Positions 1 to 10,900 of a stretch of 64,000 nt of DNA are shown in pieces. Each line of letters opens with the position of its first letter. Positions within the stretch are counted from its first letter, which is position 1. The notes under the pieces are model-generated. The model was not told where the DNA came from, did no database searches, and worked only from the letters and a program-made list of their open reading frames with translations. The stretch comes from Paracyclopina nana (taxonomy: Eukaryota > Arthropoda > Copepoda > Cyclopoida > Cyclopettidae). The position numbers and the translations under genes are program-made. Location of the stretch: NCBI GenBank assembly GCA_019096065.1, contig JAGUCH010000006.1, forward strand, positions 454,001 through 518,000. The letters run 5' to 3'.

Positions 1-375
1 TGCCCTTCCCATTTAGTCATGATGTGCAACTATAAAACAAAGCTATTACAGCAGTAGAAGTGGAGGACAAAACTTTTATTATTACCAACCTCATCAGCTT
101 CATGCTAGCCAACTTTCCTCTCCAACTTTTATATATCCTTTCTTCCCTAAAAGATGCCTTGAAAACTTCTCAGACTTCTGCTAGGCCTTTAATTCGATTT
201 TTAAAGTCACTTTGGCATATGTCACTTGCACCCAGCCCCCAATTATGAGGGAATTTGCAATTTCTTCACTCTTCCATCTAAAAAGTTAGCCCCAGGTTCA
301 AAAGCCTGAATTTTAAGAGGCCCAAAAGATGTTTTTAAATTCAAATACTCAAAAAAAATTTAATTTAATAAGAAT
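1..375. other. Leading AT-rich flank with no gene seen
   Basis: No reading frame here resembles a known protein and no RNA gene is visible before the tRNA. Short open frames are of chance length. Confidence 0.5.
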
Positions 376-486
376 GTCAGGATGGCCGAGCGGTCTAAGG
401 CGCCAGACTCAAGGTTGCACCTTACTCTTACAAAGGGAGTTTTCTGGTCCTCGAATGAGGGCGTGGGTTCGAATCCCACTTCTGAC
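376..486 (+). tRNA. tRNA-Leu (CAA) with intron
   Basis: The acceptor arms GTCAGGA and TTCTGAC pair over seven bases with one G-T pair. The D-arm TGGCCGAGCGGTCTAAGGC is typical of leucine tRNAs, the variable arm is long (type II), and the T-arm GTGGG-TTCGAAT-CCCAC is intact. The anticodon CAA is at 410-412. An insert of about 28 bases (414-441) follows the base 3' of the anticodon, the canonical position for a nuclear tRNA intron; tRNA-Leu(CAA) carries an intron in many eukaryotes. A T run follows shortly downstream (about 493-505), suitable for Pol III termination. The gene looks intact. Confidence 0.95.
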
Positions 487-1612
487 AAAAACTTTTTTCC
501 TTTTTCTCCTAGTCCAGTTTTGATTAATTCCTAGCTATTAAAACGTTAACTTAGCATTCATGAAAGTACAATGTAACATTAATTTCATTATAATAGTTTA
601 AGGTAAGTGTCCCGAAAATTCAATTATGGTTGCACAATGAAAGTATTGGAAAAATTACCTCAAGGGAAGCTTGATTGCATACCATAGCCATATTAGTATA
701 GCCTAATTTATGGGTTAAAAAAGGTGTGCGTAAACACGCATGCATGCAATTGAGTTGCTGTAGTTCACCGCAGCATTTTTTAATATGTACGAGTAGCGCC
801 ACCTAGCGTCGAAACTGAGCATTTATCGATATTGTACGCGAGTAGCCATTTCATTTTTTGTAAGTAGAACACTCGTGTTATTCGCCTTACATTGCAATGG
901 CCTTGGTTGTCTAGAAATAGGAGCATTTCTGGCCATAGTAATTGGCGTAACCCTTAAAAACACTTATTTTTTTCCTTTGTCACAAGAAATAACCAAAAAT
1001 TATTATAATACAGTATTACGTATTGGGGTACAATTCTTCTTTACTATGCCACATTACGATAACTATTTTTCACACAAAAAAATAATCATTACATTTCTAA
1101 AAAATGGTCTTAATTTCAGCAGATGTATCCATGATGTGTTTGGATACATCATCTGATATTCAAACACAAAAATACGATTCACTTTCGTATAGTCTGCTAT
1201 TTAAATACAGCAGATGTATTCCGATACATTTGTACTACTACAGAGACATGGAAATGCACATTTTTGCTCCCTTTCTCACCTGAAAATAATTATTTTTGTC
1301 GGTCAGAGGAAACCCAGACATATTTATTGGTCAGAAAATGGAGAAACTGAGCATATTTTCCTACGTAGTACGTAGCAGTATTTGGATACATTTCGGGGCC
1401 AATACTTTTCGGACATAGTACTACAGTAGAATGTGTGCATTATATGTATATTAGGTCTCGAATGGCATGGAGGAATTTTGGTGGATGTTTTTCTGTTGGT
1501 GTGTGTGTATGTATTCGATATCCTTTTGACCTATTTCCATGCATTTGGGTCGTCATCGCTGTAGAATAAGTCAAAAGCTCTTTTCATTTCCCACTTTTCT
1601 CCTCTATTTCAG
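487..1612. other. AT-rich stretch between the tRNA and the channel gene
   Basis: I found no supportable exon. The missing first exon(s) of the chloride channel could lie here or to the left of the window. A hairpin built on GATGTATCCA / TGGATACATC lies at about 1120-1155, with related GATACATT words near 1206-1230 and 1384. A CGCCACCTAGCG word at about 797 resembles the CTCF-type motif discussed in the findings. Confidence 0.4.
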
Positions 1613-4600
1613 AACGACCAGATGTCAGGATGAAAAACCACTCGAATTTGAGGACATTGTGGACAAAAAAACCTATGACAAAATGAGGCCGCCCAAACCA
1701 GAAGGTAAATAACGCAAAGCTGCCCATCTGGCAGCAATAATAAATAAAAAAGGCTCGGTACGTACTCGGCTCTTTGGTAATTACCCCATAAATAATGTTA
1801 CGAAAAAAAGCACATTCTCAGTGATAAGTATCGTTGGAAACTGCTTTTTTAGCACATTTGGCCTGAATTTAGCAGGTTTTTTATGAATACTTCGTTTTTT
1901 AAACGTATTTTTGAATACAAAATAAATTACATTAAAAATGTCTTTAATAAAAAATATTCCCATTTTAAAGAAGCATAAATCATGCCAATAAGCTGATAAA
2001 AATCTCAAAAATTACTAAGATTGTTTGCTTATTTTTAAAAGTAATTATGCAAAGATTTAAGCTTATAATATGTGAAAAATAGTGAATATGGCTAGAATAA
2101 ACAAAAAATACCCCCTTATTTTCCTTGACATTTTCAGGTCGCGCAACTATGGTCTCGTTTCATGTGACAGTGATGAGCTTGGACACAATCGATGAAGGCT
2201 CAATGGTAAGATCATTTGTTCGGCCATTTCCCCAAGCAGAATCTAGCTGGCTTCCAAGAGAGAACATCCACTGCACATTGTGATGCAAGCATGTAGTGCT
2301 AAAAAAAATATGATCCAAAAAAACCCAAAGAGTCCCCCATTTTACTTGATTTAATTTATGCAACTCATGAAATGTTGTCAGCTGATGGCGCTACTTTACT
2401 CCGCCCGTCAAAAATAAACAAACAAATAGTTCGCGGAAAAAACAACAGCTGAGAAGTGCACAAGTTGGGCTTACTTTCAGCAAGTAATTTATTTATGCGT
2501 TATGCAATAAGTTGGAAGATGTCATGCAACTTTTGACAAGTTATTTGCCATGACAGCTGATGTCAGCTCTCATAAAATGAAATTCCCGCCCAATTTTCGT
2601 ATCTCCTTAGCTCATGAAAACTTAACACTGAAATCATTAAAGTTTCAGCGCGGGATTTTCGGAACTTTTGTGATATGTCTGTCTGCAAGTCAGCACAGCT
2701 ATCAAAAGTGTCAAAACTCTCAAGTCAGCTGACGCACAGAGCTGAAATGAGAAAAGCCCGCGAAATGGGAGTGGGGTCATTTTATCATTTTATGGCCCTC
2801 CATCGTTTTCCAGGGCAGCAAAGTTGACAATCAATCTAAAGAGCGAAGAAATGGTTTTTGTTGTCATATTTCTTCGCCTGGGTGATTTATTTTCGCGGAA
2901 GAACAACGTATTTCTTTTATTCCACGAATTTTCGAGCGGAGCGAGGTGCGCCGCCGGAGGCGGCAATCCTAATCATTTGTTTTACACATTCCAATTTAAG
3001 CTTTCTTCTTAACTATTTTAGATGCTTACCTTTTTCGTTCCAAATGCCCCAGTGTGCACTTCTAAACATGGATTTCTACAGCTAGTGCATATAGTGTGAA
3101 ATGCTCGAATGATCCGAGTCCCGCCGCCTCGGACGCCTAACCCAAGTTTTTTGCTATTTTTCAGACTTACGCAGCTGACGTTTTTTTCGCGCAAGAATGG
3201 AAAGATCATCGGCTGATTTTGCCGGAAAACATGACGCGGGAATACCGGTTACTGCCCGTGGAGTGGCTTTCCCTAATTTGGAGGCCGGACTCGTTTTTCA
3301 AAAACGCCAAAAAGGTCACTTTTCAAACAATGACCATTCCCAACCATTATGTATGGCTGTACAAGGACAGAACCATTCTCTACATGGTCAAGTAAGCCAT
3401 TTTTTTCTGCTTAATGAGCCTTGAAAACTTATTGGATCATCAGCTTGCTCGGTCTACCTTTTTATGTGAAAAATGGGCCCAACTTTTCGCGGATAATACT
3501 TGATCATCCGTGAAACGCAAGATTTGCAGAGTAGGACCAGAGGAAAGGCAGCGCTTTGTTTTGTTTACCAGAGGAGTAGCAGCGCAGAGTTTTTGTTTTT
3601 ATTTTTTAACCGGCTTTAAATAAAACAGAGGAAAGGCATCTGGAAAAGTTGGAAAAATTCAAAATTGAATTCACTACATTATTATTGTTAAAGTGCAATT
3701 CACTAGCTTTGTTTACCAGAGGAGCTGCAGCGCAGCGCTTTCATCAATTTTTGGCGGTTAACCTGAACAGAGGAAAGTCAGCGCACTTGTTTTTCGTCAC
3801 TCGCTGCAAATTCGCAATAACAGCGAGAAAAGTGGGTCATGAATGCATTCGATGCCCACGAGAGCATCATTATGCTGAGAAGGCCCCATCTAACATAACA
3901 GCTGCTACCACGCATGTTGGAATCGAGCCAAGCGACCAAGAAGAAGGGTGGTGTTGTTATTATTATTCCTAGCACTTGTTCCAGTATTTTTTGACCTTGA
4001 TCCATCTTGTTTCAGGCTCACTTTGCTCCTGTCTTGTGCCATGCATTTTGAAAATTACCCACACGATGAGCAAACGTGCAGATTATCAATGGAAAGCTGT
4101 AAGCCCGCCGAAAAAATAAATTAATGGTGGTCTAATGAAGCTAATAAAATCCCTTTTTTATTAGTGTCACACACGACAGACGACCTCGTTTTCGTGTGGC
4201 TACCCGAGGACAAAGTCCCATTAGCTGTTGATCCTGGCATAGAATTGCCCCAGCTGGAGTTGGTCTCAAATGACACGGGAGATTGCACATCAGTCTATTC
4301 GACAGGTTAATTCTTCTACCTTAACTATGGAAAAAATGTGATTTTGCTCGAGTAACCCGGGGCTTGCCTTTTGAAAAATCTTTCTAGTCGAATATCCTCA
4401 TCTTTATATGCGCCTTTGGACGCCTAACCTTGTGTTTAGCTTACAGTCGAATAATCTCAGGCGCCCGCCTTTGGATGCCTATCTTTTTTATACAGAAAGC
4501 TTTGATTGGCATTTGAAATATGGTGCCTTTGGACGCCTATTGTACTACATTTACAATTCAGTCAAATAACCCAGGCCTAATGAGCTTGCCTTTGGACGTC

Positions 4601-7600
4601 TATCATTAAAATTATGTAACAAAGCCTAAGCAAAAAAAGTTTAATTGAAAGTGAAAGTCTGAAGATTACAACAGTCGAATAACCCAAGGCCTGCCATTGG
4701 ACATCTATTTTTTTAAAAAAAGAGCTTGAAAATTAGACAACTCAGAGCTTGTTTTTTTTTTTTTTGGCTCGAAAGTGTTAGTTTTTCGTCAAGTTATTTA
4801 TAGCTTTCTCGGTGCTTTGTCATGGTCTGCGGTTTGTAAAGTGTCAAAAGGTTGAAAGCGTGGAAAGCCAAAAATCATCCATCATCAAATTCATGGATTT
4901 TTTTTTTGGTTGCAGGAAACTTCACTTGCTTGGAGGTGATTTTCAAGTTTCGCAGGCGTTTGGGCTACTATCTCTTCCACACTTATATTCCTACTTGCCT
5001 GATTGTCATGATGTCCTGGATTTCCTTCTGGATCAAACCAGAAGCTGTCCCTGCAAGGGTGACCCTAGGTGTGACAAGTCTGCTGACGCTTTCCACGCAG
5101 CATGCCAACAGCCAAAAGTCTTTGCCACCAGTATCATACATTAAGGTAAGCAGCTTTCCAAGTGGCTTTCCAATTTGCCCAGAAGAGGCTTAATTTCTAG
5201 TTAATTTTGAAGTGACTCAAGCCGAGCTTTCCAATTTTTTATGATTCTTAATATGGATGTGTTTTGGCATGCAATTGCCTTGGACGGCTTTCCACTTTGT
5301 AAATAAGGTTTTCCATTCAAATATGGGACTTTCCAATTTAATGATTTTCAATGCTCTTCATAGGCTTTCCCACTTGCTTCAATGATATTTCAATTGCATC
5401 AAGTGCTTTCCAATTTGCTAAAAGGATTTTTTTAAATTTTCATCAGGCGCTTTCCAATTTTCATGGGGTTTCCAATTGATTTTGGGCTTTCCAATCTGTT
5501 GTGATTGCCTTCAATGAACTGTATGGGCTTTCCACTTTTTTTAAATGGGCTGCCAACGAATTTGGACAGCTTTCCATTTGTATTTTAAAGGATTTCCACT
5601 TTCCAATGAAGCACAACACATCCTTTAAGTGTTTCCCCATTCAAGAAAGCCTAGTCCTAGCATTAATACTGAGCTTTTGCCATCTATGAATTGTACACTA
5701 TATTGCTGACATGTCATTACGTAACCGACTTAATTGCAGCACGCCATTTATGCTCAGTGATTAAGTTTAAGAGAATTTACATAGCACACAATTAGTAGGG
5801 TGAAAGCAATGTGATCAATGTAGTGAGCATGACTGTATTAGTAGTGCTAAGATATGTGGCTAATGGACCTGCAGTGCACATGATTAATCTTTAGGACACA
5901 GTGGACTGCAGAAGACCTGAATGTAAATGCATCCTCCCATTTCTTATTTATTTTCTCTGCTGCTTCCATGCCATAAAGTATAGTAGCATACCCCAATAAT
6001 GACTATAAATCAAATGCAATGCCACAAGATGCAGAATTTGAAGGAAAAAGGCCTAGCAGTGATGGAGTTGTGGTCAAGTACCATGGCCACTTTGTTACAG
6101 TAGATGACCACATTAATGTGATTAATGTTTGATGAGATCTATATGCTGTGTAGTATGTATAAAAGCCTTCTTTAGGATCATCTTGGCCTTTGATAGGATT
6201 CATGCTATAGGTCATTTACCATGAATGATCGGTTTTCCCTCTGCATTCTTTTTTGTGAGTTGTAAAGTAGGCTGCTGGGCTGTTTGGGCAGGCGGCCCGG
6301 TGCTGCAGACGGGCTGGTACGGCAGACGGGCCGGTACGGCAGACGTCTGTTACGGCAGACGGGCCGGTACGGCAGACAGGCCAGGAAGGCAGGTGGGCTG
6401 CCTGTTGAACTGGCGGGCGGGCCGGTTCGGCAAAAGCACACTGCATGCTCGTGCACTGGTGACATCTACATATTCTACTCTATTTCTCAGATCGTTTATG
6501 GATCATAATGTTGGCGAATTAAATGGAAAGCTTAACTTTGTTTCTGAAGAGTCAAAATGGAAAGCCCAATTTTACTTAGCAGCAAAAAAACATGTGAATT
6601 TGAAAAAAAATGGAAAGCCTTATTTTGCAAGTGAATAAAATTGATTTTGTCTCATTCACGTTTGCAATACTGAAATTAGAGGTCACTTTTCTTGCCATCT
6701 AGAGTTTTTCCTAGGTCTGGCTTCTACTATGGTGACTTATATATAGGCATTCCGATTGGAAACTGATACTGGATACCACTATATGCAGCATGCTTGACTG
6801 AGAAAAGGGCCAAAAGTAGGAGCTAGGCCTTTTTTCTATGGCAATATACCACACTCAAACACTCCTTAATGTATTTTTAGGTGAAAAACTAACCTTGCTG
6901 CTGTCTAATCTTGTTAATCAATTCAGCAAGCAAAAGTGCCTTGAAAAGCTGTTGTGGTTGATTCAGGCTCTTAACCAGTCAGTGAAAGACAATCCTGAGT
7001 TTCAAAGTTCTCTCCTTCTCAGAGTGGTGCAGTAAGCAGCAAATCCTATTAGCTTTCTAGGATTTGGGCACACATTGCATGGGCTTTTTTGGGCTTGAGC
7101 CCAACATGAAAAAGCTGTCAATCTAAAATTATGACGACATGACACTTTTACCTTCGTCATTCATTTTCAGTTTACGAAACTGAATGCCAAATTGGATGGT
7201 AGAAATTGGGTCTGATTTGAAAGCTTGCCGATTTGTAAAAAACTGTATGGCAAAAACTCAAATTGTTTCCGTTAAAAATACTTTCAATTCACTATTCGTT
7301 TTTAAATAATTTTTTACATTTACTATATGGCGCATCATGTATGCATAATTAAGAAAGTGTGATGACATATCTATATATGTAGACTTTTATCATATTATTT
7401 ACACGTTCATCTACATGACTCGCCCATTAAAATATTTTTCCCACCATTCGACAATGTTTTTGCCATCAAGTTACTTTCAAGCCGCAAACTTCCAAATCAG
7501 ACTTGATTGCTTCCATCCAAGTTTGCGTTCAGTTTTCCAAACTGAATTAAAGCGTCAAAGGAACATGTGTCATGTCGTATCAAAATTTCGCCTTATAGAT

Positions 7601-7879
7601 GAACGCCTCATTGAGCAAGTACCCGTTGGGACTTTTTGTATATGAGATGGATGCAGTAGGCTGCCACCATTTTATTATTGACACATTTGAGCCCCTTTTG
7701 CTTTGCAGGCCATCGACATTTTTATGTCTTCTTGCACGGTGTTCGTGTTCCTGAGCTTGATCGAGTATGCCTTCGTTAACGTTATGATGGGGGACATTTC
7801 TGAGGTGGAGAGAAAAGACAAGACATCTCACCTAAGGAATATCATTGTCACTGCAAACACCAACCTTGGTTACACATGG

Positions 7880-7911
<32 letters not shown>

Positions 7912-10900
7912 ACAGCATCACAAATATCCTCAGACCAACTTTCAGGGGCTCAAGGTGAGATTTATTTGCTTTAATCATACTTTTAAGAGCATTTGGTCAC
8001 TTTGCGAATGTTGCTTTCTAAGTCCATTCAGCTCAATATTTTTCACCATTTATCATTTCATGGCTGAGTCAACCGGGGTGAAATTCAAAAACTAAACTGT
8101 TTATTCACTTAGGTTAACATTAGGTTACATAAAATTACATTTCACATCTAGGAGTAATGAAGAAGCATTTAATGAACTTAAAGGCATTTAAATACAATGC
8201 TCAGCATTGGTTATGAATCATCAAAACAGACTTTATTCATTTAAGTACAAGTGCAAACTAATGTGCGAAACTTCCTCAGTTTATATTGAGCATTGTGGCA
8301 TCAAACTGTTGATACAGGGTGTGTCACAAAAAATGTTACAGCAATACATAAAAATTGACTTTTTACATGAATCGTGGTGACGCCAGTCACCACTTTGTTG
8401 GGACACTCTGTATGTTGAATTCAATGCTAATTGAACGTGGTCACATTGTAAATGTTGCTTTCTACTTCCATTCAGCTCAATATTTTTCATCATTTATCAT
8501 TACATGACTGAGCCAACACTGGTGAAAAACAAAAACTAAACCTTCCAGTCACTTAACAGAGCAGAAGGTTACGTCAAGCAACATTACATATTTAGTAGGA
8601 ATGTGCTCGCATTAAGTGAGGAAATAGCATCATTAATTGGAAAAAGATTGCGATCCTTGCAACATATAGAATAATTTATATTAGGTAATGTTGGCTTTGC
8701 CCAAATCTTGAAGTTAGTTGTAGAAATCTGTAAGCAATCTTAGGCCTTTTTCTACTCCATTTGTCGAGTTGTTTACTCATCTCTGAACTCAAATAGAAAG
8801 CAATTCTCGAAGAAGAAGAAGAAGTTGGCTCCTTTTTTCCATGCTCGAGTATAGTGAATTGTCAAATATTGATTGAATTTGGGACAAAACGGATTACTTC
8901 AGGGCTGAGAGAAAGAGAAAATGGGGAAGAAAAGGGAGCTTTCTTTTTCTTCTTTCTTTCATGACTCAACTACAAAAGAGGAACTACTAGAAAGCTCAAT
9001 TAAAATCCTTTTTTCAGCACTTTTTTCTTGCTCTCGCTTCATATTTCACATCATTATTCAGCTTGCTTAGCTTCAGTGGGAGGCTGAGCATGATCTAGCA
9101 TGGTTTAAGTGTGTGTGAGTGAGAGCTACAACAAAGAAGAAGAAGCTGAATTTTACTTAAAATGCCCACTGTGCACTTTTCAATGGGTCATTGTGGGGGG
9201 GAAAAGCTGCAACTTCAGCAGCTCCTTAAAAACCTATGGAGTAAGCTGAAATTAGAAAGCTCCATTTTAAATTGTATTTTTAGCTTTTTCTCCCATCTTC
9301 TTCTTCTTCTCCTTCTTTTGGGTTAAACCACCTCAAAGTTGTGGCTACACAGTAAACTTTTTGCCATAATGGGTGAAGCAGAGAATGCTAATGCTTTCAA
9401 AACCTGCTTCCTTTTCTCATCCAAATTTGACAACAAAAAAGCTTTTGCCAGAAGAAAAAACTTTTTTCCACGAGATTACTATGTTTGGAACTGCTATAAA
9501 AGAGGGAAGTGGCCTCATCGATTCCTTTCTTTTGGGTCTGCTAAGAAAGGCATCCAAAATAGACAAGATGACTTTCTCTTTCATCAGCTTGACCGCTTAA
9601 TACACTTATTTTCGGCCATGGCTTTCACTCAATTTGCCAAAAGATGACCCTCAAAAGAGCTGAGAGAGACAATGGAAAAAAGGGAGGAGGCTTTTTGTTG
9701 ATCCCAAAACAAAAGACCAATTGCTACAACATTACAAATACAAGCCCATATTGTTGTCTTGTTGTCGCGCGCACTGGGCGTGACCCGTACGCTTTTGACG
9801 GTTGGCGCGCGTTGTTGTTGTTGTTGGCAGTTTGCGCTCAACTCCATTGGCGGATATTTTTCAAATCTGAAAGAAGTCTTAGAAAATGGGTGAATAAACA
9901 ATATAAAATTGAGTGGCTTACTTGCGTATAATTCTGGCTTCTTGTAGTGCGTGATTCCCGTGAGGATGAAAAGGTACAAAGGGGGCCCAAAGCATGTGAT
10001 CCAAAAATGGCTAAAAGTGCCTATGAAAAAAAGGTTATTTATAAGGTTTTCCCTCAAATATATTTTTTAAATATATTGGAAATTTACTGAAGGAGTCCGC
10101 CATGACTTGCTCCGGTGTCACTTTGTTGAATGTGAAAGTCATGAAAAATTGGAAGAAAGTTGCAAGTCCCAGAAACTAAAACAGAAGGCTTGAAGCTTAG
10201 GTTAACTTATGAATTGGGCTATTAAGCTCACAAAAATGCCAAAATTGGCTATGGTAGCTTGTTGTGCCAATTTGGACATTGGTGTCTGTTGTCGGCTTTC
10301 TAAATTGGAATTTTCCGAGCTTTCTATTATTTTTTTGTGTCTCTTGATCAAAATTGTGATGATTCCATAGGAAACCACAAAGATTGTGGGCAAAATGGCA
10401 TTCATAGGAACCTAAGGAAGCAATATAGTATAATAGAAAAAAAAATAGAAAGCAACTTTTCATGTTATACCTTTTTAAAGGTGTAAGGGTCAGTGTCAGG
10501 ATTTTGGCCAATGCAAATGTAATAGGTTGTGTTCATCTTGCCAGGAATGACATAGTAAATCAGGCCAAAAATCATGCTCATCATGCCAATTTCAATGTAG
10601 AGAAAAGTGGCCATGAAATCTTCATCCATTGGAGCAAAGTTTTTCAGCACAACAATGTAAATGTACTATATGTAAGGGAGGAGTGAAAAATGCAGTTAAT
10701 TTCACTTAGAAAGCATTTTTACTTTGAATACAATCAGGGCATTCAGGCAGACCACAGAGGCACCAGCCATGAAGGAGTTTTTGAGGAAAAACTCAATAGT
10801 GCACAAAAATCGTGGTAAAGGGCCAAAAAGAGCTCTGCACGCTTCAACCAATAGGATGAGGGGAAAACTGTAGCCGAACCACAAAATCCCACTTTCCATG

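Noticed and set aside
6205-6638. Frames over the GC-rich minisatellite
   Set aside because: They are repeat-driven, with no splice or domain support.
9339-9647. Plus-strand frames in channel intron 7
   Set aside because: No phase match with exon 7 or 8 of the channel, and no recognisable motif.
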